The notes: generated by a model from the sequence alone, not told the origin. A stretch of DNA of 22,075 bases from JBCCFW01 sp039029535 (GCA_039029535.1 JBCCFW010000130.1:1-22075), one strand, 5' to 3'. Shown: positions 1 through 8,085, counted from the stretch's first letter. Program-made: numbers and translations.

Positions 1-60
1 ACATTCTCTTCCAGCCTACAGGCGGGGGGGCGGGGTGCTCACGGGGCGCGTGGGTTGGCC

Positions 61-522
61 TCAACCCCAGGTGACGGCGCCCTCGGGCAGCCAGTAGAGG
101 ATGAGCATCTCGCCGTCCTTCACTTCGGGCACGTGGCGCGAGCCGGCGGGCATGACGACCCAGGTCTCGTGACGGTTCTCGAACTTCGCCTCCTCGGAGA
201 GGGGCAGGCAGAGGCACACTTCCCCGTTGGGGTGGGTGTGGGGCGGGCCGGCGGAGTTGGTCATGTGGACGGCGTCGATGGACGAGCCGCCGGGCACCGC
301 CTCGGGCTTGGCGACGCGTCCCCACTTCATGCCTTCGTCGCCTCGGTCGCAGATCTCGCCACGTTCCAGCGCCTCACGCGCGGCGGTCTCGATGTCGCGG
401 ACGGTGTCGGAACCGGGCGGGAAGCGCTCGTTGAGCTTCGCCTCGGCGGCGGTGCCGTCCGTGAGGTCGAGCTCGGGGACGAAGGTCGAGATGGGTTCCA
501 GCAGCGTGAGCAGGTCGGACAT
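61..522 (-). CDS. DUF4863 / 4-hydroxylaminobenzoate lyase (PnbB)-like protein
   Basis: A 153-aa soluble protein with no signal peptide or membrane segment. Its central motif P-H-T-H-P-N-G-E-V-C-L-C, followed by a glycine/proline-rich beta-rich C-terminus (VVMPAGSRHVPEVKDGEMLILYWLP), is the small cupin-like signature I associate with the DUF4863 family. One member, PnbB, converts 4-hydroxylaminobenzoate to protocatechuate in 4-nitrobenzoate degradation. The His-x-His and following Glu are plausible metal ligands, which is inference. The ATG at 522 is chosen because a GGAG lies six bases upstream (529-532 on the + strand) and the length fits the family. The frame stays open further upstream, but that extension is Arg/Pro-rich and not protein-like. 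No nitroreductase partner is in the window, so the substrate may differ. Family fairly sure; reaction uncertain. Confidence 0.8.
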   Translation of the reverse strand: MSDLLTLLEPISTFVPELDLTDGTAAEAKLNERFPPGSDTVRDIETAAREALERGEICDRGDEGMKWGRVAKPEAVPGGSSIDAVHMTNSAGPPHTHPNGEVCLCLPLSEEAKFENRHETWVVMPAGSRHVPEVKDGEMLILYWLPEGAVTWG

Positions 523-608
523 GCGATTCTCCAGGCTTCTTGGGGAGATCCTAGCGTGAGAGATGAGAGACCGGGGACTCGGTCGAGACCTTCGGCCGAG
601 GAGCGTCG

Positions 609-1553
609 ATGACCCTGCTCTTCGCCGGTCGCGCCGGCCTGCTGGCCATCGGTGAGGGCGGCGTGCCGCTCGCCCTTCCCTTCCGGGCGTCGGCCGCCGG
701 AAAGCGCGGGGCCGTGGCGGCGCGCGAGCTGCCCGACCTCCCCGAGTCGCTGGTCGCCATCGGACCATCGGGAGCGGGCCTGCTCGCCATCGGCCTCTGC
801 GCCGAGCGCGAGCTGACCGCGCGCTGGCTGTCGCGGCGGGGTCGGCTCGCGCGCGAACACCGGCTGCCGATGCCGGAGTCGCTGAGCTGGGATGGTCGGG
901 TGCGGGGTCTCCAGTCGGTGCAGGTCGTGGAGCGCGAGCGGATCGCCTTCGAGGTGGCCGCCGGTCGCTGGTGCCTGGGCTCGGTCGGGGTCGACCCCGC
1001 AGGTCCGGAAGAGGTGGGCGGCCTCGGCCTGGTCGACGCCAGCGCGCTGCACCTGTCGAGCGCTGGCGCCTGCGTGCGGGCCTGGCGCGAGGATGGGGAG
1101 TGGCGAGCGGAGAGCGACGCCGAGGCCGGGCGCGTGGTCAGCGGCGAAACGCCCGACGGCGAGGCCTGCTTCGGTTACCCCGGACGAGGACGACGCGACG
1201 GAGCCCTGGGCCTGCTGGGCCTTCCGGTCGGTTCACGTCACTGGCGCGCGCTGACCGGCTCCGAAGACGAGGACGTGGAGCTCGTCGCGCCGGTGGACGC
1301 TCGGGTCGTCGGCGTGGTCCGGGAGCGCGGGAGCGTGGGACGACCGGCCCTCGTGCTGCTGACCGAGGAAGGGCGTCGCCTGGAGCTGCTCGACGTCCTG
1401 GGCAGCAAGACCACCCTGGCCTCGCTCGAGACTCCACTCACCGAGGTCGTGACGACGACTCAGGGACCCTACCTGGCGGAGCGGGACGCGTCCGGTCGGG
1501 TGACGGTGCGGGGGCTGACCGGCGCCCGAGGACGGGTTCTCGGCCGCTGGTGA
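609..1553 (+). CDS. Hypothetical protein, possibly beta-propeller-like
   Basis: A 314-aa protein that I do not recognise. Coding is supported by G/C-ending codons throughout and a GAGGAG ribosome-binding site at 598-603, five bases before the ATG. It has no signal peptide or clear transmembrane helix. It is built of short hydrophobic/glycine units that look like successive beta-strands (for example AGLLAIGEGGVPLALPF, GAGLLAIGLCAE, RPALVLLTEEGRRLELLDVL), as in repeat beta-propeller proteins. A loose resemblance to the propeller partners of MoxR-vWA ternary systems was considered. No MoxR ATPase or vWA protein is visible here, so this is weak inference. It is divergent from the DUF4863 gene with an 86-bp gap that probably holds both promoters. 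Confidence 0.7.
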   Translation: MTLLFAGRAGLLAIGEGGVPLALPFRASAAGKRGAVAARELPDLPESLVAIGPSGAGLLAIGLCAERELTARWLSRRGRLAREHRLPMPESLSWDGRVRGLQSVQVVERERIAFEVAAGRWCLGSVGVDPAGPEEVGGLGLVDASALHLSSAGACVRAWREDGEWRAESDAEAGRVVSGETPDGEACFGYPGRGRRDGALGLLGLPVGSRHWRALTGSEDEDVELVAPVDARVVGVVRERGSVGRPALVLLTEEGRRLELLDVLGSKTTLASLETPLTEVVTTTQGPYLAERDASGRVTVRGLTGARGRVLGRW

Positions 1554-1935
1554 CCGGTGCCCAGCAAGTCGAGGGGTCGGGAAAGGGAGCGCCCAGCGCA
1601 GGCCCGTGGAGCTGAACGGCAAAGTGCTCCGGTGGCTCGAGATTCCCACTCGTGCCTGCGCTGGGGCGCGACGAAGAGCAAGCGGCTGGACCCGCGTGCG
1701 ACGGTTGCAGTCGACTGCTCTCATTGACGGAGTTCGTCGCCGAGGCCGCGTTGGTCACGAGCCACGACGACTTCGTCGCGTCACGGGGAGTGTCTCGACT
1801 GAGAGGGTCGGGCTCAAGTCGAGAGTGCCCGTCTTGTACGGAATTCGTCCACTCGACCGAGCGGGCTCATCGAGGTCTCCATCGTGAAGGCCGCCCGCGG
1901 CCCGATCCTGCGTCGGTCCGCGGGCGTGAAGACGT
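1554..1935. other. Convergent intergenic region without a recognisable gene
   Basis: This 382-bp gap lies between two converging genes and is long for a region that needs only terminators. No frame shows a protein-like sequence with a ribosome-binding site. It is visibly less G/C-biased than its surroundings. It contains an imperfect repeat: around 1710-1738 and again around 1817-1849 the pattern AGTCGA ... ACGGA-TTCGTC recurs about 110 bp apart, and a shorter related piece (GACTTCGTCG) sits near 1768-1779. The left edge has a weak GCTGG/CCAGC hairpin (1546-1565) at the end of the + gene. The right edge has the hairpin annotated separately. It could be a decayed gene or decayed mobile DNA. 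Confidence 0.5.
1892..1926 (-). terminator. GC-rich hairpin downstream of the secreted-protein operon
   Basis: CGCCCGCGG (1892-1900) and CCGCGGGCG (1918-1926) form a perfect 9-bp stem with a 17-nt loop. It starts 10 bases after the stop codon of the last gene of the minus-strand operon. No U-tract follows, so it is at best a non-canonical terminator or a 3'-end stabilising hairpin. Confidence 0.45.
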
Positions 1936-2817
1936 TCAGCGACAGCCGGCGTCGCTGAACGAGAAGGTCGCGGTCGAGGGCATCGACTCCCACTCCCTCA
2001 GCTCGAGCGCCGTGCCCGGTCGGAGCGTGAAGTTCTGACTCCCGTGCTCGGCCAGCGCCGCATCACCCCAGGCCTGCAACCGGGCGCAGTCGAGACGACC
2101 GTCACGACCGTAGTCGCACAGCTCGATGCGGCCCGTCGGCCAGGCCCTGGTGCAGGTCATCTCTCGCGTGTCCTCGTCGAGCTCCCAGTCGGATCCGCAG
2201 AGGAGCTCGTAGACCGTGCTGGCGGTCGAGCCGAGAGGCACCGGCACGAGGGTCTCCATCTCGAAGCGGAAGTGCTCCTCGACGCAGCGCTCGACGACGA
2301 CCGGCAGGGGTGGCGGAGGGGAGCACGGGACGGTGAGGGTGAACCGATGCTCCACCTCACCGATCTCTTCCACGTGCGGCACGTGGAGGACGTAGGCCCC
2401 GCCGGCCTCGATGGGGAAGGGCTCTCCCTCGAAGCGACGCCCCGACGGCAACGAGATGGCTCGTCGATGATGGTACTGGTGGCTGCACGGTCCCGAAGCT
2501 CTCACTTGGCCGGCCACCATGAAGATCCCCACCTGGTCGGCGGCCACGCCACCGCCCCACAGGGAGCAGAGCAGGTCGTCCGAGTTGATGACGCCGTCAC
2601 CGGCGCCTCCGCCCAGGTCGCAGGGCACTGCGAGCGAGCTGTCGGCCACGTCCTCTAAGTCCAGAACGTGCGGCAAGGTGAGGAGCCTCAGCCCGAACTG
2701 GTCCGGGCTCGTGCGGATGACGACGTCCAGCTCGAACTGGGCGCTGGCTCCTCGGGCGAAGAAGAGCGTGCAGGCGAGGAGCAAGAGCGACGACGGGTGA
2801 ATGCGGTAGCAGCTCAT
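1936..2817 (-). CDS. Secreted protein of unknown function with two related modules
   Basis: The third gene of a tight operon, 293 aa. The ATG at 2817 is favoured because a consensus AGGAGG (2825-2830) sits seven bases upstream and the start overlaps the upstream stop as ATGA. The ATG six bases earlier would be too close to it. Residues 1-26 form a Sec signal peptide (hydrophobic SSLLLLACTLFF, cleavage after ASA). The mature protein appears to hold two related modules. Residues about 80-147 show D-D-L-L-C-S-L-W ... FPIEAGGAYVLHVP. Residues about 203-278 show Y-E-L-L-C-G-S-D-W ... FTLRPGTALELREW. Several paired Cys residues suggest disulfides. Similar LC ... F-x-x-x-P-G-x-A-Y modules occur, to my memory, in exported proteins of Acidobacteriota-like bacteria. 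Function unknown. Confidence 0.8.
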   Translation of the reverse strand: MSCYRIHPSSLLLLACTLFFARGASAQFELDVVIRTSPDQFGLRLLTLPHVLDLEDVADSSLAVPCDLGGGAGDGVINSDDLLCSLWGGGVAADQVGIFMVAGQVRASGPCSHQYHHRRAISLPSGRRFEGEPFPIEAGGAYVLHVPHVEEIGEVEHRFTLTVPCSPPPPLPVVVERCVEEHFRFEMETLVPVPLGSTASTVYELLCGSDWELDEDTREMTCTRAWPTGRIELCDYGRDGRLDCARLQAWGDAALAEHGSQNFTLRPGTALELREWESMPSTATFSFSDAGCR

Positions 2818-4589
2818 GGACATGCCTCCTCGATGGTGCGCTCGCGAGCGAGTGAGTCGTGGCCGGCCGGACCTTGTTGGCCACACTGCTCGGCGACGAC
2901 CAGGTAGTACCAGCCCTCGCCGGCCGGCGGCGACTCGGGATCGACGTGGCTCGCCTCGGTGAGACCGCTGGCGATGCAGCGACCGGAGCTCGGCAGCTCA
3001 TCGAGCACGCCGCGGATGACGGCATGGGTCGTCGCGCCGATGGTGTCGGCCCGTTCGAACCGGAGCGTGTCGTCGTTCAGTCGAAGCGGCGTGGTGCTGC
3101 CGGGGGCCGAGAGCTCACCGGGCAGCATGGGAGGCATGACGGTCAGCGCGAGCGTGTCGCTCTCGGAGCGCGTGAGGCTGCCGGAACGAGCATCGACGGT
3201 CAGCTCGAGGAGGAGTGGACCCTCACTGAGGATCGTGCTGTCGGTGGTGAGCACGAGGTCGACCTCGAACATGTCGCGGAACATCCGGGGCGGAATCTCG
3301 CCCCGGCCGAAACGGGTCTCGATGCGGTCGACGTCGACGATCAGCTCGGAGCCTTCGAGTCGGACCGTGCCGCTGGCATCGAGCTCGGCCTCGGTGGGGT
3401 CGTGGTCGTCCATGGGGTTGTCGTGGAAGTGCAGGTCGTGACTCGCCACCGAGAGACCCGGTGGCAGGGGGAGCCGGAGCTGCACGTCGCGAAGGTCCCC
3501 GTCGAGGAAGCGGTTGCGAGCGATGAGACGGAGACGGAGCTCGCCGTCCTCGCAGGTCGTCGCCTGACCACCCAGGTGCACGAGTCGGGCGAGTGGAGCC
3601 TCGGCGATGCGCGCCTGACCGAGGCCGTTCGGTCGACTCCAGCGGCTCGTCCACAACAGCTCGCCAGCGTCGAGGATGCTCACGTGCAGGTCGTTCTTCA
3701 CGCCGACGAAGCAGGGGCCGTGAAGACTGCAGGTCAACGGCATCGACAGTTCCTCCCCGACCAAGGCGACGCCGTCGCTGGTCAAGGTGGTGGGATGAAT
3801 CGGGAAGAGGTCCGTCGGGTCGTCGGGGTTGTGACGCTCGATGCGCACGGTCAACGGTCGCTCCGGTCGATAGCCGTTGCGGCGCACGTGCAGGACGAAC
3901 GAGGTGGTGTCTCCCGCCGTGGCGGCGACCAGCGGCTCCTCGAACCAGGCCTCGGGTAGTCGACCGAGGAGGCGCAAGTCGGGATCGACGATGTCCACGC
4001 AGGCGCGACGTCGACAGAGAGGCCGGCCCTCGTTCTCGACGCTGAGCTGGAAGTAGTGTCGATAGCCCGGTCGGAGCTCGCTCTCGGCCGGGAAGAGTCG
4101 CTCGACGTGATCGCCCGACCAGCCGGTGGGATCGTCGGCATCGGGGTCCATGGCGTCGTCGAAGAGACCGACATCGACCCGGGCCGTCCCGAAGGCCGGG
4201 AATTGACGACCGATGACCGCACACTCTCCGCTGCCAGGATCGTCGGGGGCGAGCGCGATGGAGTGCTCGACTTCTGTGGTCAGGAGGAGGTCGGTGACCG
4301 GCTCCCAGTCGGGGACCGTCCGGTCGCTGTAGGTGACGAAGCTCACCGAGACCTCCGGTTCTTCACCCGGCTCCACCGAGATCCGGCTCGGGAGGATCGC
4401 GCAGTCGGCCCGCAGCCAGCGAGGCAGCGGATCGATGGACTCGCCGAGGTTGGGTCGAGGCGGCACCGGCGGCTCAGGTGGGTCGGGGGGATCGGGGAAG
4501 TGCGGTGGGTGGACGCAGGCGAGGGCCACGCGACTTGCACACAGCAAGATCAAGAGTGCCTGAAGGAAAGAGGATCTTCGGATCGTCAT
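2814..4589 (-). CDS. Large secreted protein of unknown function
   Basis: The second gene of the operon, 591 aa. Residues 1-24 form a signal peptide ending ALA-Cys. The Cys at +1 makes a lipoprotein conceivable, although the lipobox is not canonical. A Pro-rich linker follows (about residues 26-46, repeated P-D-P-P / P-E-P-P). Beta-rich, Ig-like segments then fill the body. The C-terminus carries G-E-G-W-Y-Y-L-V-V-A-E-Q-C-G ... G-H-D-S ... R-E-R and ends in a Cys-Pro. I know that pattern from the last domain of many exported proteins of Acidobacteriota and related phyla (recall, not a search). A start RBS, AGGTGA, precedes the ATG. The upstream gene ends only three bases away, and the stop overlaps the next start by four bases. 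No catalytic motif is visible; a structural or surface role is plausible. Confidence 0.82.
   Translation of the reverse strand: MTIRRSSFLQALLILLCASRVALACVHPPHFPDPPDPPEPPVPPRPNLGESIDPLPRWLRADCAILPSRISVEPGEEPEVSVSFVTYSDRTVPDWEPVTDLLLTTEVEHSIALAPDDPGSGECAVIGRQFPAFGTARVDVGLFDDAMDPDADDPTGWSGDHVERLFPAESELRPGYRHYFQLSVENEGRPLCRRRACVDIVDPDLRLLGRLPEAWFEEPLVAATAGDTTSFVLHVRRNGYRPERPLTVRIERHNPDDPTDLFPIHPTTLTSDGVALVGEELSMPLTCSLHGPCFVGVKNDLHVSILDAGELLWTSRWSRPNGLGQARIAEAPLARLVHLGGQATTCEDGELRLRLIARNRFLDGDLRDVQLRLPLPPGLSVASHDLHFHDNPMDDHDPTEAELDASGTVRLEGSELIVDVDRIETRFGRGEIPPRMFRDMFEVDLVLTTDSTILSEGPLLLELTVDARSGSLTRSESDTLALTVMPPMLPGELSAPGSTTPLRLNDDTLRFERADTIGATTHAVIRGVLDELPSSGRCIASGLTEASHVDPESPPAGEGWYYLVVAEQCGQQGPAGHDSLARERTIEEACP
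2825..2830 (-). promoter_or_regulatory. Consensus Shine-Dalgarno inside the upstream gene
   Basis: AGGAGG on the minus strand lies seven bases before the ATG at 2817, within the last codons of the preceding gene. It fixes the start of the downstream secreted protein and, with the ATGA overlap, implies translational coupling. Confidence 0.75.
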
Positions 4590-4592
4590 GGC

Positions 4593-5765
4593 TCACCTCT
4601 CCCCGGGCGTGAACGAGTAGACAGCCGCCGAGACCAGTGGCCGACCCGCATGAGTCAGGCCGAGGCCCGGAGCTCCGGAGCTGACCGCGTGTGGATTGAA
4701 GAACTCGGGGATGCCGTCGCCATCGAGGTCGAGACCGCCGTCGGGCTGCTTGGGGTCGAATCCGAGTGGAACCCGCGCGATCTCGGTGGATGCGTCGAAG
4801 TCGAAGTGATCTCCGAGGACCACCGGCTGAATCGCGTGCCAGCGACCGTTCGGCTCTCCGTCGGCGACCACGGCTCCACCTTCGTGGTTGAAGAAGACGT
4901 GCTCGTCGCCGTTGTAGGGAGTTCCGTCGAGGTCGATGATCCCCGGGGGCGTGCTCGTGGTCGGCGGGTCGAAGGGTCCGATGAGCTCGTGTGGAACGAA
5001 GGCCAGCCAGTCGTCGGCGGTCCAGGTCGAGGGTGCGAAGTGCCCCACGCGCGAGTAGACGTTGTAGCCGATGATCGCGCCCTTGTCGGGCTCGTCGAAG
5101 AGAGGCCTGAAGCCACCGACCTGACAGTTGAGAGGAGGGGTTCCCCCGTGGCTCAACGGCTGGAAGTCGATCAAGGCTCCGAAGGCGAGCAGGACGTCGT
5201 CACCCTCGACCCGGGGGTAGGCGAGCTCCTCGACTCCCCAGTCGATCTCGACGGGCTCGTAGGTTCCGAACCCCGGAAGAACGAGTCCGGTACCGGCGTA
5301 ACCGGAGACCGTCGGTGCAAGGGTCTCGCCGACCACCTGCATCGTGACCGCCCCGAGGACCGGCTCGAATTGATCGCTCGAAGAGACGGCGAGACGCCCT
5401 CCCTGCTCGGGTCGGACCGGGGCATCGGTGACGAACGAGAACATGCGATCGGCCGTGCCCATGGGACGACTGAAGTTCCCGTAGGGGATGCCGAAGCTCC
5501 CGAGGTCGAAGAGCACGTTACCGACCGTGCTGCGTGGCGTGAGCCACAGCCAGTCGGTGGTCGTCGGATCGTCGGGCAGGAGCAACAGCGCGTAGATCTC
5601 GGGGACCTTGCCCGGGATCAGGTGACAGTCCCCATCTGCCGTGTCGGTGGCGAGGCCGCCTCCCCACACGGTTTGCGCCCGTGCTTCTCCGCCCAGGCTC
5701 GTCATCACGAGGAGGCTCGCGCCGAACGCGACGTGAGCACTCCGTTTCAAGACATCAAGACTCAT
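4593..5765 (-). CDS. Secreted protein of unknown function, first gene of operon
   Basis: A 390-aa protein led by a Sec signal peptide (residues 1-30, cleavage after ARA before Gln). The RBS AAGGAGAG lies about five bases before the ATG. The mature chain is beta-rich with few charged runs. Near the C-terminus (residues about 346-356) lies D-L-D-G-D-G-I-P-E-F-F, a D-x-D-x-D-G calcium-binding loop of the EF-hand/thrombospondin-3 kind, so Ca2+ binding is likely. There are no transmembrane anchors and no recognised enzyme motif. It is the promoter-proximal member of a three-gene set of exported proteins that probably act together outside the cytoplasm. The 113-bp upstream gap contains a short direct repeat (TGTCGTGAG at 5796, TGTCGTCAG at 5809) that could be an operator, though this is weak. 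Confidence 0.82.
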   Translation of the reverse strand: MSLDVLKRSAHVAFGASLLVMTSLGGEARAQTVWGGGLATDTADGDCHLIPGKVPEIYALLLLPDDPTTTDWLWLTPRSTVGNVLFDLGSFGIPYGNFSRPMGTADRMFSFVTDAPVRPEQGGRLAVSSSDQFEPVLGAVTMQVVGETLAPTVSGYAGTGLVLPGFGTYEPVEIDWGVEELAYPRVEGDDVLLAFGALIDFQPLSHGGTPPLNCQVGGFRPLFDEPDKGAIIGYNVYSRVGHFAPSTWTADDWLAFVPHELIGPFDPPTTSTPPGIIDLDGTPYNGDEHVFFNHEGGAVVADGEPNGRWHAIQPVVLGDHFDFDASTEIARVPLGFDPKQPDGGLDLDGDGIPEFFNPHAVSSGAPGLGLTHAGRPLVSAAVYSFTPGER

Positions 5766-5878
5766 GATCTCTCCTTCGCGCTCCCAGAAGGCGAGTGTCG
5801 TGAGTTCCTGTCGTCAGCTCAAGCGGAGGGACGTCTCCTCGTACGGAGTGCAGTCAGGCGAGCCGGAGATGAAGCGGG

Positions 5879-7024
5879 CTACATCGTGAACGCCGCGACC
5901 AGGACTCCGACGAAGAAGACGACCATCCCCAGCATGAGAGCGATCGCACCGCCGTGGGCGAAGTTGAAGGTGTAACCCACGCCGAAGCGCTTCTCGACCA
6001 TGAGCTCGGGGTCTTCGGGGTTGTAGTAGATGACGCCGAGCTTCCAGTGCTCGTTGTCGGCCACGCCTCCCACCAGCGGCTGGTCGCCAGCGGCTCCCTC
6101 CTTGGCGGCGCCGCCTTGACCATGTTTCACGATGAGCCACAGCGCGTGACCCATGGAGTACGGGAGGATCACGGCGAGGGCGATGAGCGGCACGGCTCCC
6201 AGGCCCTGCATCTCGCCGAGCGCCGTGCGGAGACCCGCCCACGAGAAGTACGCGAGCATGGCGCTGACCATCACGCTCATGTTGGCGAGCATGAGAGCGA
6301 CCGAGGCCTGGAAGCCACGCCGCGCGCGGTAGGAGCGTCCGTCGTCGCCCAGTCGGCGAGGTCCCTGGACCTGTGCGGTCAGGAGCGCGAAGCCACCGAG
6401 CATGAGGGCCATCCCGAGACAGGTGCAGGAGAGCAGGTACACGGCCGCGAAGCTCTTGTCGGACCAGGCGTCGGGCTCTCCGCTGGTCCCGAAGTGCGTC
6501 GGGATGCGCTCGGGGAGCTTCGGCTCGACGGCCATGGCGTGACCCAATGCCATCAGGCCGAGAAGGAGTGAGAGCCCCAGGGCGACCAGCACGTAGGGCA
6601 TGAGCCAGCGGGCCGGCAGCTCCTCAGGCGGGACCTCCCCCGAGGTCGTCGGTTCGGCCGCGTCCTCGTCGGCGGTGGCCATGGGCACCGCCAAACGGCG
6701 GGCGCGCGAGTGCAACACGAGGTAGAGCACGCCGACGCCCAGCAGCAGCACGGCCTCGGCCGCCGTGATGGCCAGGGCGTTCTTCGGACCGACGAGGAGC
6801 CAGGCGGCGACTGCGGCGAGGGTCAGGACACCGATGCTCACGCGCCAGGTCGTGAGGAGGCCGGTGACGGCCGGGTCGTCCGTGCGGCGCGTGCCGACGT
6901 GGACGCCGAAGAGCAGTCCGCGACGAGCTGCCCCCGGCAGCAGCCAGAACAGCACGGCGGCCACCAGCAGCACGAGGATGGGGACGAGCAGGACCGTCGA
7001 GGCGCTGTTGAGCAGCAGGAGCAT
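5879..7024 (-). CDS. DUF1648 / DUF5808 multi-pass membrane protein
   Basis: A 381-aa integral membrane protein with about seven to nine hydrophobic helices. The motif I-P-T-H-F-G-T-S-G-E-P-D-A-W-S-D-K-S (about residues 174-191) is the DUF1648 signature, also seen in SdpI-type immunity and signalling proteins. A C-terminal W-K-L-G-V-I-Y-Y-N-P-E-D-P-E-L-M-V-E-K-R (about residues 327-346) followed by G-Y-T-F-N-F is the DUF5808 signature. The N-terminus (hydrophobic helix then FGVHV) matches how such proteins begin, which favours the ATG at 7024. In-frame ATGs at 7042 and 7075 lack a ribosome-binding site, and 7075 would overlap the divergent gene. The biochemical role of the family is not settled; transport, sensing or peptide immunity are possible. 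Start uncertain. Confidence 0.85.
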   Translation of the reverse strand: MLLLLNSASTVLLVPILVLLVAAVLFWLLPGAARRGLLFGVHVGTRRTDDPAVTGLLTTWRVSIGVLTLAAVAAWLLVGPKNALAITAAEAVLLLGVGVLYLVLHSRARRLAVPMATADEDAAEPTTSGEVPPEELPARWLMPYVLVALGLSLLLGLMALGHAMAVEPKLPERIPTHFGTSGEPDAWSDKSFAAVYLLSCTCLGMALMLGGFALLTAQVQGPRRLGDDGRSYRARRGFQASVALMLANMSVMVSAMLAYFSWAGLRTALGEMQGLGAVPLIALAVILPYSMGHALWLIVKHGQGGAAKEGAAGDQPLVGGVADNEHWKLGVIYYNPEDPELMVEKRFGVGYTFNFAHGGAIALMLGMVVFFVGVLVAAFTM

Positions 7025-7062
7025 GGGAACATCCCGTAGCATCGAGAGACGTTGTTCGAGAG

Positions 7063-7067
7063 AGGAG
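7063..7067 (+). promoter_or_regulatory. Ribosome-binding site of the esterase gene
   Basis: AGGAG lies six bases before the ATG at 7074. It decides that start over longer in-frame alternatives that would run antisense through the divergent membrane-protein gene. Confidence 0.75.
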
Positions 7068-7073
7068 AGTGCC

Positions 7074-8072
7074 ATGCGTCGTGGTCGGATCGAGAGGGAG
7101 GCCCTGGTGTCGGAGGTCCTGGTGGGGAACCCCCAGGGCGATCCGCATGTCCGACCGGTCCCCGTCTACCTGCCCCCCGGCTATGACGAGGACGGCGACC
7201 GTCGCTTCCCGGTGGTCTACCTGCTCGCCGGCTTCGCGGGTCGTGGCGAGATGATGCTCAACGACGCCGTCTTCGGGGAATCGATCGCGGAGCGGATGGA
7301 CCGTCTCATCGCTGCCGGCTGTGGCGAGGCGATCCTCGTGCTGCCGGACTGCAGCACGCGCTGGGGAGGCAGCCAGTACGTCGACTCGTCGGCCAACGGT
7401 GACTACGAGCGTCATCTCGCCGACGAGATCGTCCCCTGGGTCGACGAGCGCTACCGGACGCTCCCCGGTGCTCGCGCGGTGGCGGGCAAGTCCTCGGGAG
7501 GCTTCGGGGCCTTGTCGCTGCTCATGCGACGTCCGGGCCTGTTCCGCGCCGGCTGCTGCCACTCCGGCGACATGGTCTTCGAGCACTGCTACCAGCGCGA
7601 CTTCGCCGACGCGACCGACATCCTCGGCCGACACGGCGGCGTCGAGGGCTTCCTCGCGCACCTGCAGGCGGTGCGCACCGGCAACATCAACTCGATCTTC
7701 AAGGCGATCAACATCGTCGGCATGGCGAGCTGCTACTCGCCCGACGCCGATCGGCCCGGCGGTTTCGCGTTGCCTTTCGACGAGGCGACCGGCCTGACCG
7801 ATCACGAGGTCTGGGAGCGTTGGCTCCGCTTCGACCCCTGGCGCCTCGTCGAGGAGAAGGGCGATGCGCTGAAGAACCTGGCGCTGCTCCTCATCGACTG
7901 CGGCAACCGCGACGAGTACGCCTTGCACGTGGCGGCACGCGTCTTCGTGGCGCGACTGAAGGAGCTGGGCATCGCCCATGAGTACGAGGAGTTCGACGGC
8001 GGCCACTTCGGCACGAGCCATCGCTACGACTGGAGCCTCCCCAAGATCGTGAACGCCCTCGGAACCGAGTAG
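7074..8072 (+). CDS. Esterase, alpha/beta-hydrolase of the putative-esterase (PF00756) type
   Basis: A 332-aa cytoplasmic-looking hydrolase without a signal peptide. It opens with V-P-V-Y-L-P-P-G-Y and R-F-P-V-V-Y-L-L-A-G-F, the oxyanion-side strand typical of the esterase D / FrmB / mycolyltransferase-like family. The nucleophile elbow is G-K-S-S-G (Ser140). Candidate acids are Asp275 or Asp280 in L-I-D-C-G-N-R-D-E. The likely catalytic His is His311 in D-G-G-H-F. It would hydrolyse a carboxylic or thio-ester whose identity cannot be read from sequence. About 330 aa is slightly longer than the usual 280, with an insert around residues 180-255. It stands divergent to the DUF1648 gene and ends in a strong hairpin, so it is probably monocistronic. 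Confidence 0.9.
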   Translation: MRRGRIEREALVSEVLVGNPQGDPHVRPVPVYLPPGYDEDGDRRFPVVYLLAGFAGRGEMMLNDAVFGESIAERMDRLIAAGCGEAILVLPDCSTRWGGSQYVDSSANGDYERHLADEIVPWVDERYRTLPGARAVAGKSSGGFGALSLLMRRPGLFRAGCCHSGDMVFEHCYQRDFADATDILGRHGGVEGFLAHLQAVRTGNINSIFKAINIVGMASCYSPDADRPGGFALPFDEATGLTDHEVWERWLRFDPWRLVEEKGDALKNLALLLIDCGNRDEYALHVAARVFVARLKELGIAHEYEEFDGGHFGTSHRYDWSLPKIVNALGTE

Positions 8073-8085
8073 GTCCCGAGGGCGT
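8053..8085. terminator. Perfect 10-bp hairpin between convergent genes
   Basis: ACGCCCTCGG (8053-8062) pairs with CCGAGGGCGT (8076-8085) around a 13-nt loop that contains the esterase stop codon (8070-8072). The location between converging genes suggests a terminator working in one or both directions. The following sequence is CCTTC, not a real T-run. Confidence 0.6.

Noticed and set aside
70..87. Dockerin-like reading of G-D-G-V-I-N-S-D-D in the protein encoded at 1936-2817 (residue numbers given)
   Set aside because: Only one such loop exists and it runs into L-L-C ... W rather than a second calcium loop, so a dockerin is not supported.
2817..2817. Start codon at 2823 for the last operon gene
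   Set aside because: Only one base would separate it from the AGGAGG. The ATG at 2817 has ideal spacing and gives the ATGA overlap.
4056..5975. A 639-codon open frame on the + strand
   Set aside because: Antisense to two signal-peptide proteins and the end of a membrane protein. Composition is that of a shadow frame.
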